Positions 21,819 through 31,387 of a stretch of 64,000 bases of DNA are shown piece by piece. Made by a program: the position numbers and the translations under genes. Source of the stretch: Silene conica. Taxonomy: Eukaryota > Streptophyta > Magnoliopsida > Caryophyllales > Caryophyllaceae. Location of the stretch: NCBI GenBank assembly GCA_029255685.2, contig CM055312.2, positions 54,656,202 to 54,720,201 of the forward strand. The letters run 5' to 3'. Each line of letters opens with the position of its first letter. Positions within the stretch are counted from its first letter, which is position 1. Below the pieces are notes generated by a model, which worked only from the letters and a program-made list of their open reading frames with translations, searched no databases and was not told the DNA's origin.

Positions 21819-24800
21819 CTATAAACTAAGACTCGCTAGAAAATTAGTATCTCTAGCATTAGCTTTGCCTATTTCTAACCCATTGAAATACATAAGGAGT
21901 TCCTGCCTAAGCAAAATACGCAGCTTCTCTGGTCTATCTAGGCGCCCTTCTATTCTTGCCTGATTTCTTTGTCTCCACACATGATACACAGCTGCATTAA
22001 GGATCCCATTTATAATAGCTCGTTTCATTTTCGTTCCCCTAATGTGTAGTCTCCACTGGTTAGTCATCGTATTAACCAGTCTATGCACAACCCACTGTTC
22101 CAGTAGCTGCAACAGTTGAGCACTATAAACGCACTGGCAAAACAGGTGTTCTCTAGTTTCTTTGGCATCTGCACATATGCAACACAGGGAATTCTCTCTC
22201 ACCCCCCATTGATGTAATTTATTTTTGAGATTCATAGCATTGTGTTGGTGTAGCCATGCCACCACTCTATGCTTTGGAGCATTCCATCTGTTCCAAATAA
22301 TACTGCACCAGTCCACCTTTGTCCCTTTACTTCGTATCCACTGGTACCCTTTAGCTACTGATTATGCTGAAGGATCACTCGTATCCCATTCATTATGATC
22401 ATAAGCTCCTCTGAATTCCTCCTTAACCTTGCAAATTTTTCTCCAGCTTCAACTTGTATCAGGGGAAGGATGATAGTCCATCCAATTCTGCTATTTTAAA
22501 TAGGTATGATTGATCCATTGTACCCATAACTTATTTGGTTGCGTGAACACCCACCAAGCAATTTTATGCACTGCTGCTTTGTTCCAGTTCTTCCCCTGCA
22601 CTAAGTTGAGCCCCCATTCGGCATATGGAGGATAAATCTTGTCCCAAGAGATCAGTGGCACACGCTTATAATCAGCTCCTCCATCCCATAGGTAATTTAT
22701 GCACACTGTTTCCAAGCTCTTAATAATTCCTGCTGGTAGCACAAATATTGAACTCCAGTAATTATGCAATGTGCTAAACACAGACTTGACTAACACCAAC
22801 CTTCCTGCGTATGATAATTTTCTGACCCCCAACTTCCTGATTCTGGCAGTCAAGTTATGCACCAGTGGTTGACAATCTAGCAGAGTCAATCTTGTAGCTT
22901 TTATAGGGACCCCTAGGTATTTGAATGGCAAGGAGCCTTCAGTACAACCAGAGATTGCTATAATTTCCTGCTTAGTGCTGTTGCTCACCCCACTAAAGTA
23001 CACATTTGACTTCCCTTTACTGAGTCTTAAACCAGAAGCTACTGAAAAGGTAATGAAGGTTCTAATAAGCACCATCATAGAGTGAATATCTCCTTTGCAG
23101 AACATGAGAAGATCATCGGCAAACATTAAGCTAGCCAATCTCATGGGTTTGCATTTGGGATGGAATCTGAAATTCATATTGGTGGTTGTATATTGAAGTA
23201 GCCGTGTGAGATATTCCATGCAAATAGTAAACAACAGAGGGGATAGGGGATCCCCTTGTCTGAGACCTCTCTTCCCCTTAAAAAAACCAAAATTATTTCC
23301 ATTGAGGGAGAGAGAGTATGAAGCAGTAGTGACACACTGCATGATAAGATCAATGAAGTGAGCTGGAAAATTAAGAGCTTACATCATCTGCTAAAGGAAT
23401 CTCCATTCAATAGTATCATAGGCTTTCTGCATATCCAGTTTAAACAAGCAGCTAGGTGTTACAGCTTTCCTATTATACTTCCTCACCAGATCCTGGCATA
23501 TTAGGACATTTTCAACAATACTCCTTCCTTTAATGAAGCCCCCTTTGGTAGGGGAAATGATATTGGGTAGCACAGTGGCCAGTCTATTACACAGAAGCTT
23601 AGCAATGCACTTGTAAACAGTGTTGCAACAGGCAATAGGTGGAAATTGGAGCACAGTGCTAGGTCTGTCAATCTTGGGATAAGGGTGGGGTTGGTTATGT
23701 TGATTTATTTCAGCAACTGCCAATGCTCAAAAAAATATTTAATAGCAGCACATGTGTCCTCTCCAGTAATCTCCCAAGTATCTTTAAAAAATTGCTTCAA
23801 TAAGCATCAGGCCCCGAAGCCTTATGATTAGGGATGCTTTTCATGACAGCAAGGATTTCCTCGTCTGTGATTGGTTGGAGGAGAATGGAGTGATGTTCAG
23901 CAGTACAGATAGCTCCCTTTTTCACAATGTGTGCTGCAATATTAACAGTAGGTGTACTTTCCCCCCAGGAGTTCTTGATAGTAGTGCAGAAATGCAGGTT
24001 GCACAGTATGGGGATGGCTGTGGTTAACACCATGATGATCCTCAATTTGAGTTATGGTATTCATCTGTCTCCTAGCTTTTAAGGTCCCATGGAAGTACGC
24101 AGTATTTGCATCCCCTTCCTGGATCCATTTGGCTTTAGCTTTATGATGCAAATAACTCATACGTGCTGCACGCAGAGCCCTATATTCAGACATTGCTTGT
24201 AATTCAGCCTGGATGAGTTGCTCATCAGCAGGATTCTGAACCAATTGTTTCTGGATGTCAAACATCCTAGTGTGAGCAATATCAGCCTGGGATTCAATGC
24301 TATTAAAGGATTCCTTATTGAGGTTCTTCAAGGGGATCTTGAGTCTTTTAAGTTTAGTAAATATCTTATACATACAAGTCGATGATCCCTGTAAGATGTT
24401 TATGCCAGCTCTCCACATATTGAAGTATTTAAAGCTTCGATTCTTCTGCGTAGTGTTTATCTTCTCTGAAATAATGCATGGGCAGTGATCAAACAGACCC
24501 TCTGGAAGAAAATTTGCTCTTACATCCGGGAACTAAGTGACCCAATCCTGATTAACCAACACTCTATCCAATCTAGTAAACACTCTTTCTGCTGGTGGTT
24601 GTTTATTATTCCATGTGAAACGAGCCCCATCCGCAGGAATATCAACTAGTCCACACATAACAATGCATTGTTGGAATGGAGTGGATTCAGCTAAGCTAAA
24701 CCCACCCCTAGTCTTTCATCCGGATGCAGAACACAATTGAAGTCACCCATCACAATCCATGGACCATGATTATTTTGAGCAATGTTCTGCGAATCTTGCC

Positions 24801-25161
24801 AAAGTGGCACCCTCTCAGCAATGTGATTAAAAGCATACACAAAAGTTATATTGAAGTTATGCTTAGCTTCCTGGTCGTAGACAGTGCAATGAATGAGTTG
24901 ATCAGTATAATAGTGAAAGTTAATGCCACACTGTGTTGAATCCCACAACACCCATACTCGTCCACCAAGGTGTTCAAGATTATTAGTAGAAATAGACCAC
25001 TGTTGAAAGCTACCAGTAATCACTTTATTCATTTTCTTATTCTTTACTTTGGTTTCCAATAAGCCAAATAAACCTACTTTATTATCATTCAGAAACTTAT
25101 TTATATCCAATTGTTTCTGAATCATATTCATACCTCTAATGTTCCAAAATCCAAGATTCAT
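21819..25161 (-). pseudogene. LINE-1 ORF2: endonuclease, reverse transcriptase and zf-RVT region, frameshifted
   Basis: Begins MNLGFWNIRGMN at 25161. The APE-type endonuclease is recognisable from LLETKV, TFVYAFN and MGDFNCV, and then the frame breaks near 24690. A linker with the family motif WIQEGDANTAYFHGTLKAR follows (24418-23942). Reverse transcriptase starts with DPLSPLLF and KAYDTIEW blocks and has the catalytic LMFADDLLMF (about 23130) in the frame 23342-22491. The last frame (22316-21819) has the zf-RVT cysteines and HLFCQCVYSAQ. Stops or shifts near 24690, 23940, 23790, 23390 and 22490 make it inactive. Confidence 0.88.
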
Positions 25162-26267
25162 TGATCACTTACTAGATTGGGAACCCTTGTTTCATCCTGA
25201 TTCAAATTTGGCACTTTATTACTACCGTGTCCAGTAAGAATTTGGGCAAAAGTAGGGCTACCTGGGCCAGGTTGTTCTGCTTGGTACGTTCCCTTCATTT
25301 TGGACGCATCAGCCTCTGAAGGCTTAGTAGTCACTATGGGTGGGAGAGGAAAAATTTTGTCAACTGGCAAAACTGGCCTCCATTCTTTCCTCTGCATCTT
25401 GGTCTTACTGATTTGTCCTCTACATCCTGCCATATCATGTCCCATTCTTTTGCACTTGGCACACACTATGGGTTTCCAATCATACTCTACATTGATTTCC
25501 ACTCTCACGCCCTTCTCATCCTTAAATGCTATTTTGTCAGGCATATGTTGGCCCACCTTAAGTTCCACAAGTACCCTAGCAAACCCCAGCCTAGTTTTCA
25601 TCTCCGTGGGTTCATCTTTCTTAATAAAGGGACTTATAATTCCTGCTATTTTCTCCATGCTTTTGCCCCAAAACTTGAGAAGAAGCTTATGCAACCTAAT
25701 CCACGACGGGACTAACGTGACATCTTCCTTTTCTAATTCAATATCAGGCTGCCATTCCTTAATTATTACTGGTTTGTTATCAAACATATAGTATCCTCCT
25801 TGAAGCACTGCCTTCTTCATTTCAATGGTGGCAAATCTGACCAAAAAGATCCCATTTGGGAGATACGATATATTATCAATCTTATGTTGTTTCCATATTC
25901 GCCTAATGAATCCTTCCACGACCTGCCATGGAGTATGTGCCTCAACAATGAATCCATACACTGCATTCTGCCAATAAGTTATTTCTGGTTGCATATCATC
26001 ATCACATAGTTGCAGCAATGGTTCCTCTATCACAGTACTTTGAGGGATTATGGGTACATCTCTTCCTTTCTTTCTCTGAAACCACGTACCATCCCATTGT
26101 GATTCATCATTGTCATTATTCTGTTCAGAGGTTACATCATCAACGTCAGTATCATTCACATCATCCACCGTAATTTCATCATCAGATCCTAGGGCATATG
26201 GTATAACCCCTATGATATCCTGCATAAAGTTTTCTTTCAATGGTGCCTCTGTGTCAGGCTTGTTCAT
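25158..26267 (-). CDS. LINE-1 ORF1 protein (DUF4283 and zinc knuckle)
   Basis: A 369-residue frame. An acidic N-terminus is followed by the DUF4283 domain (EITYWQNAVYGFIVEAHTPW, then VVEGFIRRIWKQH), and then LVPSWIRLHKLLLKFWGKS. A zinc knuckle CAKCKRMGHDMAGC (CX2CX4HX4C) is followed by a proline-rich tail ending FAQILTG. In plant LINEs this protein is thought to bind element RNA. The end of ORF1 overlaps the ORF2 start by four bases (25158-25161). The natural start may be the ATG at about 26391, but a local duplication puts a stop between it and this frame. Confidence 0.85.
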   Translation of the reverse strand: MNKPDTEAPLKENFMQDIIGVIPYALGSDDEITVDDVNDTDVDDVTSEQNNDNDESQWDGTWFQRKKGRDVPIIPQSTVIEEPLLQLCDDDMQPEITYWQNAVYGFIVEAHTPWQVVEGFIRRIWKQHKIDNISYLPNGIFLVRFATIEMKKAVLQGGYYMFDNKPVIIKEWQPDIELEKEDVTLVPSWIRLHKLLLKFWGKSMEKIAGIISPFIKKDEPTEMKTRLGFARVLVELKVGQHMPDKIAFKDEKGVRVEINVEYDWKPIVCAKCKRMGHDMAGCRGQISKTKMQRKEWRPVLPVDKIFPLPPIVTTKPSEADASKMKGTYQAEQPGPGSPTFAQILTGHGSNKVPNLNQDETRVPNLVSDQ

Positions 26268-26325
26268 GGGCTTCTCACAATGATATCCTAGGGCATATGG
26301 TATAACCCCTATGATATCTTGCTTG
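26185..26325. repeat. Short direct duplication at the LINE-1 ORF1 start
   Basis: ATCCTAGGGCATATGGTATA and the following CCCCTATGATATC occur at 26187-26222 and again at 26284-26321, about 97 bases apart. The extra copy brings a stop into the frame from the upstream ATG. Confidence 0.85.
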
Positions 26326-26467
26326 CATTCTTTGTCTTTCTTCTAGTGATATTGCTAATCGGAGGAGATGTCGAAGCAGACTTGGCCATGGTGCCTCAGT
26401 TGTCTTACCAATCTCCTACTCTGGCTTCTCTCTAGGGTTTTTTTTTAATATGTTCTTTCCGAGACTT

Positions 26468-26961
26468 AGAAAAAACTTTAGTTAGGGTCTCCTTAAGTTC
26501 TCTATTAGAGATCTCAACTTGACCAATAGTTTGAGGGTGATAAGCTAGACCCCTACGATGTTGGACACCAAATTTGGTTAGCAAAGCAATCAATTGTTTC
26601 TCATTAAAATGCATCCCCCCATCACTAATGACAACCCTAGGGACGCCAAAACGAGGAAAAATGATTTTTTTAAACAGTTTTATCACAGCCTTCGCATCAC
26701 AATGGGGAGTAGCAATAGCTTTTACCCATTTAGAAACATAATCAACGGCGACAAGAATATACCTGTTACCTTGACTTCTTGGGAATGGTCCTTGATAATC
26801 AATGCCCAGACATCGAAAATCTCGACCTCTAAAATACAAACCTGTGGCATCTCATGTCTTTTCGAAACGTTCCCTGATCTTTGACAAGCATCACAACTAC
26901 TCACAAAATTCCTACTGTCAGCATGTAAAGTAGGCCAATAAAATCCAGACGGTAATACCTA
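26468..26961 (-). pseudogene. Athila A integrase: zinc-binding end and catalytic core
   Basis: The minus-strand frames give SGFYWPTL and [20 protein letters not shown] (zinc finger part), then [35 protein letters not shown] and [18 protein letters not shown]. These hold the D, D and E of the DDE integrase core. A frame change occurs near 26830. LINE-1 interrupts the protein just after KVFSKSRK. Confidence 0.88.
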
Positions 26962-27107
26962 GGCCACTGTAACAACCCAACCCGCCACCGTCGTAACACA
27001 AACCCAATAAGATGGGTGTGCACTTTTGGGCCCGATAATTGTCCTCACTTAAGCCCAAAAGCACAAGGCCTTGTTCTTTTGGGCTTAAGTGAGGACAAAT
27101 AATGCAC
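26962..27107. mobile_element. Small insertion with a strong hairpin in Athila A integrase
   Basis: About 145 bp separate the integrase pieces GGHHG and VLPSGFYWPTL, which adjoin in intact relatives. The insert begins near TGTAACAACCCAACC. It contains an inverted repeat TTGTCCTCACTTAAGCCCAA...TTGGGCTTAAGTGAGGACAA with arms of about 23 bp (27039-27061, 27074-27098). It may be a remnant of a small LTR or foldback element. Confidence 0.6.
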
Positions 27108-27672
27108 CGTGGTGACCACCATAGGCAGAAGAGTGGCATGCTTCCAAAATGTCCTTCACCTCCCACTGGGGGACGCATCTCCGGATAAGTCAATCTCCGC
27201 ATTCTTTGATAACATAGGGGTCATCCCAGAAGTATTGATTTACATCATATGCAAACCTCTTCTTCTGCTGCCAAGAGAGCTCAGGTGGGATTTTACCTGT
27301 CACAGCAAAATTAGCAAAATCAGCAAACTAAGGAGGGGGGTAAGAACCTGAACTATTAATGATCATCAAACTTTCATCATGAAAAGAATCATCAATAGGT
27401 AGAGGATCTTCCCTATCAGTCAGCTGTAGGCGCGATAAATGGTCAGCTGCGACATTTTATGCGCCCTTCTTGTCCTTAATCTCCAAGTCAAACTCCTGCA
27501 AAAGGAGTATCCACCTCAAAAGCCTCGTCTTTGCATCTTTCTTTAGGAAGAGGGCCTTCAAAGCTGCATGGTCAGTATAAACAATAACCTTAGAACCCAA
27601 AAGAAAAGAACGAAATTTTTCTAAGGCAAAAACTACAACTAGAAGCTCCTTCTCTGTGGTGAAATATTTGAC
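27108..27672 (-). pseudogene. Athila A RNase H and linker to integrase
   Basis: After the stop at the end of the RT frame the reading continues [36 protein letters not shown] and [18 protein letters not shown], then a stop, then NVAADHLSRL. These are RNase H motifs. The integrase N-terminal segment IRRCVPQWEVKDILEACH follows. At least three in-frame stops are present. Confidence 0.85.
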
Positions 27673-28446
27673 TTAAGTCTCATCTAGAGTCCGGCTCGCA
27701 TAGTAAATGGCATTCAATGCCTTGTTCTTCCTCTGGCCTAGCACCGCACCTATTGCATATTCACTAGCATCACACATGATCTCAAATGGGCGATCCCAAT
27801 CAGGTGGCTGAATGATAGGTGCCGAAAATAGAGCTTCTTTCAACCTGTTAAAAGCTAAAAGACACTCATCAGTAAACTCAAAGACAACATCCTTAAGGAG
27901 CAATTGTGTAAGTGGTTTAGCAATCTTAGAGAAGTCCTTAATGAAACCCCGGTAAAAACCTGTGTGACCTAGGAAACTTTTCACCCCCTTAACCTTCACA
28001 GGAGGGGGCAATTGCTCAATCACTTGCACATTTGCTTTATCAACATGAATACCCTTATCAGAAATAAGATGCCCTAACATCACCCCCTCATTGACCATAA
28101 ACTGACACTTTTCCCAATTCAAAACAAGGTTTACATCAATACAACGCTGCAAGACTTTATCAAGGTTAGCTAAGCATTGATGAAACTCATTACGGTAAAC
28201 TGAGAAATCATCCATAAATACCTCCATGATGTTCTCAATGTAATCATAAAATATCCCCATCATGCACCTTTGAAAGGTAGCAGGGGCATTACATAATCTA
28301 AAAGGCATTCCGCGATATGCAAAAACACCTTGTGGAGAAGTAAAGGTAGTCTTACTCTGATCGTCAGGATGTATGGGAATCTGAAAGAAACCTGAATATA
28401 CATCTAGAAAACAAAAGAATTTATTAGATGCAAGTCTTTCAGTCAT
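27673..28446 (-). pseudogene. Athila A reverse transcriptase, main domain
   Basis: The frame opens with TERLASNKFFCFLDVYSGFF, then FAYRGMPFRLCNAPATFQRC. The catalytic motif is FMDDFSVY (the usual gypsy YxDD with Phe in the first place). The connection domain has FLGHTGFYRGFIKDFSKIAKP. RNase H begins with IMCDASEYAIGAVLGQR. It is separated from the upstream frame by a one-base shift in a C-run near 28470 (minus strand), and it ends at a stop where related elements have a sense codon. Confidence 0.9.
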
Positions 28447-28450
28447 CTGG

Positions 28451-29620
28451 TCAACAAATGGGAGGGGGGAAGTAGTCTTTCATGGTGGCGGCATTTAATT
28501 GTCTATAATCAATGCACATCTGCCACCCTGTCACAACTCTAGTAGGTATTAGTTCATTTTTGTCATTTTTAACCACGGTGGTTCCTCCTTTGTTAGGAAC
28601 CACCTGAACTGGGCTAACCCACTTAGAGTTGCCAACTGTATAAATAATACTTGCGTCGAGAAGTTTCATCGCCTCAGCCATAACTACCTCTTGCATCTTT
28701 GGGTTCAACTTACGTTGACCCTGTCTATAGGGCTTATGCCCTTCCTCTAACTCTATCATATGCATGCAAACATCAGGGCTGATGCCCTTAATGTCATCCA
28801 AAGAATAACCTAAAGCTTTCCTGCTCTTTTTTAGAACAGTCATCAAGGCAGAAAATTGGTTAGGATCAAGTTTAGCACTAACAATAGCAGGGTACTGCTC
28901 AGTATCATCAAGGAAAACATACTTAAGATTAGGAGGAAGTGGCTTACGCTCTGGTATCTTTACCTCAATGGAATGAACAGAATCTGTGCCAATAGCGTAA
29001 CATGTGTTTACCAGATGTGCATTAGCCAAGCTTGTGAGCCTTTCATCCTCTTCCCCAATGAGCTCACGTTCCTCTATCTCTGCTTCCAAAACATCCAGCT
29101 CTTCAGTATTCTCCATTGGATTACCTGCACACTCATCCAAAATCGTCAGATCATCTAAGGGATCTTTAGCCAAGGATTCCCTCCAATTATGGATGACATT
29201 CCTGTCAACAATGTCAATAGAAAAACACGTATCATCAGTAGGTGTGGTAGTTGCCTTATGGGCAAGACTGAACTCAATAGTGTCATCCCCGACCTCTAAT
29301 TTTATGATCCCGCGTTTGACATCTATCACAGCCCCAGCTGTGTGCAAAAAAGGTCTACCTAAAATGATAGGTATCTGACTATCCTCAGCAATGTCTAAAA
29401 CCACGAAATCGACAGGAATAAAGAACTTTCCCACTCTAACTGGGACGTCCTCCAAGACCCCTAATGGTCTTTGGGTTGATCTATCTACCATCTGAAGGGT
29501 GATATTGGTGACCTTAAGTCGTCTACCTATGTTAAGTCTCTCACAAACAGAATATGGCACGACACTGACACTAGCTCCTAGATCACAAAGGGCTTTCCCA
29601 ATCACATGGTTACCTATGGT
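28451..29620 (-). pseudogene. Athila A aspartic protease and RT N-terminus
   Basis: Starts near IGKALCDLGASVSVVPYSVC; DLGAS is the aspartic protease active-site variant of DSGA. IPIILGRPFLHTAGAVID is the typical flap-distal ILGRPFL motif. A 130-residue acidic linker leads to RT block 1 (KLLDASIIYTVGNSKWVSPV) and block 2 (GWQMCIDYRQLNAATMKDYF). The frame then shifts in a C-run. A stop separates it from the gag-side frame 29621-29977. Confidence 0.88.
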
Positions 29621-29977
29621 TCATGGGATAGAAAAACTACCTAGGTCTTTCAACTTAGGTGGAATATTGTTTTGTGAAAGAATATTACATTCTTCCACAA
29701 AAGCAATAACACCTTCATCCTGAAAATTCCTCTTACGACTCAAAATATCTTTCATAAACTTAGCATAAGAAGGTACCTGGGTAATTAGATCAGTGAACGG
29801 GATGGTTACCTCAAGGTTCTTCACCATCTCCAAGAACTTACCAAACTTCCGATCCGTTTTTGAATTCTTCAATCGTTCGTGATACAGAACGGTAACACTA
29901 GCCGTAGGATCAGCTATCTTCGGCTTCTTCAGCTGTAGAATCTCAGTTAGGTCATGAATGAGGGAAGAGTCCGGCAA
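29621..29977 (-). pseudogene. Athila A gag-protease linker
   Basis: Reads VLYHERLKNSKTDRKFGKFL, EMVKNLEVTIPFTDLITQVP, YAKFMKDIL and CNILSQNNIPPKLKDLGSFSIP, then a stop where relatives read on into TIGNHVIGKALCDLGAS. This stretch upstream of protease is conserved in Athila/Tat polyproteins. Confidence 0.82.
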
Positions 29978-30012
29978 ATCAGGTGTGGATTCTGCAATCT
30001 GCTCTGGAACTT

Positions 30013-30139
30013 TGGTCGGTCGACCAGAACTCTTGGTCGGTCGACCAGTTGAACTGAGGTCAGTAGGCTTCTGTTTTCCATAAATTGACGAGTCATCAGG
30101 TAAGTCGGTCGATCGACCGTGGATGTTGGTCGATCGACC
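30013..30139. repeat. GGTCGGTCGACC palindromes inside the gag-pol coding linker
   Basis: Four words lie near 30013, 30035, 30104 and 30128: TTGGTCGGTCGACCAG twice, then GTCGGTCGATCGACCG and GTTGGTCGATCGACC. They sit between the gag frame and the protease linker and would be read as short VGRP/VDRP-like peptides. Confidence 0.85.
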
Positions 30140-30289
30140 TACTTCACTGGGTATGAAACCGGTTTCTTTAGCAGAAACTTTATCAGATTCTTCTTGGGAC
30201 GCAGGTCCATCATAAGACCGACCACTTCTGAGATTTATGGCATTGATCGTCTCTACGGGACTCTCACAATTGCTCGGAGAGTTAGCAAT

Positions 30290-31204
30290 CTAATTAGCAG
30301 CTAAGATTGTTAGTTGGCTCTCAAAAGTCCTTCGGGAAGCAACTTGAGCCTTTTCCATTTCCAACATTTGGGTCATGAGAGATTCAACTAACCCTATCAA
30401 CTCCACTGTTTCACTCGTGTTGTCAACCGTAGGAATCAGGTTCGAACTTTCTTGCTTCAGCTGGGCTGCCTCAAGCTTTTCAAAACGAGCTTCAACGGAT
30501 GTCTCAAGAGCCAAAACTCGACCCATCTCAACATTCATCCTTCGCAAATTTCCACGCGAACTCCCAAATTCAGCCCTATGCACTGCCATATCTTCAATGG
30601 TGTTCCAACCCTTCATATGATTAGTATTATTTTGGAACCTCCCACTGGCAGCTGCATCTAATATAACCTTGTAGTCATCATATAAGGCATTGTAGAATTG
30701 GTTGCGAAGATACCACTGCGGGAACTTGTGATGAGGAATGGACCGGACAAACTTCTTAAACCGACCCCACGCATTACGAAATTCTTCATCGGGACCTTGT
30801 TGAAAATTGGTGATTTGACTTCTCAAGTCATTGGCCTTCGCAAGTGGGAAGTACTTTTTATAGAAAGCCAATGCCAAGGAAGTCCAATCCGTGATCTTCT
30901 CGGCTATCCTATCAAGGTAGCGGTACCAGTCCCTTGCAGAATCCTTCAAGGAGCACAGGAACATCATTGCCTTCACCTCATATTGAGTCACCCCGACCGG
31001 TATCTGTATAGAACAGCAGTAATCCGTGAATGTTTCTACATGCTTAAACGGATCCTCATCGGCTAGACCATAAAATTGGTTCCGCCCCACCAAAATGATG
31101 TAATTGAGGTGGAGCTCAAAAGAACCAGTGGTAGGAGTAGGCAAACTGAACCCCTTCGGTAGATCTTGCACCTTTCGTTGAATATGATCGTATATGGTAG
31201 TCAT
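30290..31204 (-). CDS. Athila A gag (retrotransposon gag domain)
   Basis: A 304-residue open frame. After FSLPTPTTGSFELHLNYI it has FYGLADEDPFKHVETFTDYC, VGVTQYEVKAMMFLCSLKDS, ARDWYRYLD and WTSLALAFYKKYFPLAKAND, which define the retrotransposon gag domain. FQQGPDEEFRNAWGRFKKFV and IPHHKFPQWYLRNQFYNAL complete it, and a coiled-coil-like tail rich in Glu, Leu and Met follows. It would form the virus-like particle. No zinc knuckle is visible before the stop. It is the best preserved Athila A frame and sits about 160 bp downstream of the primer site. Confidence 0.9.
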   Translation of the reverse strand: MTTIYDHIQRKVQDLPKGFSLPTPTTGSFELHLNYIILVGRNQFYGLADEDPFKHVETFTDYCCSIQIPVGVTQYEVKAMMFLCSLKDSARDWYRYLDRIAEKITDWTSLALAFYKKYFPLAKANDLRSQITNFQQGPDEEFRNAWGRFKKFVRSIPHHKFPQWYLRNQFYNALYDDYKVILDAAASGRFQNNTNHMKGWNTIEDMAVHRAEFGSSRGNLRRMNVEMGRVLALETSVEARFEKLEAAQLKQESSNLIPTVDNTSETVELIGLVESLMTQMLEMEKAQVASRRTFESQLTILAAN

Positions 31205-31366
31205 GATATTTATGAGTGAGAGTACTCAAGTCTACCTCTCAAAAACCTGTCTTCTAACTGTGTAAAACAAAACTAGAAGAAAAGGTAAGCAACGGTCTTA
31301 AGGAACCGAAGTTCCTTAAGACAAGGAAAATAAACTAAAAATTAACAAACAAAATTATATTGTCTC
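31205..31366 (-). other. Athila A leader between primer site and gag
   Basis: Noncoding leader. It contains GTTCCTTAAG twice in inverted orientation (near 31293-31322), so it can form a small hairpin. Athila D has the same motif at 61009-61030. Confidence 0.6.
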
Positions 31367-31382
31367 TCCGGCAACGGCGCCA
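31367..31382 (-). promoter_or_regulatory. Primer-binding site, tRNA-Asp type
   Basis: Minus strand TGGCGCCGTTGCCGG is complementary to the 3' end of plant tRNA-Asp (…CCGGCAACGGCGCCA). It lies five bases from the LTR end, as usual for Athila/Tat elements. Confidence 0.9.
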
Positions 31383-31387
31383 AAATT

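Larger units (their letters stand above)
21747..26453 (-). mobile_element. LINE-1: near full-length plant LINE in Athila A integrase
   Basis: The minus-strand element runs from an A-rich start next to CCCTAGAGAGAAGCC (about 26450) through ORF1 and ORF2 to a poly(A) run at 21747. A 14-bp target duplication TCTTTCCGAGACTT flanks it (21733-21746 and 26454-26467). ORF1 is largely open. ORF2 is broken by several frameshifts. Confidence 0.92.

Noticed and set aside
31367..31382. tRNA-Asp gene fragment
   Set aside because: Only the 3' acceptor complement is present, in the exact position of a retrotransposon primer site.
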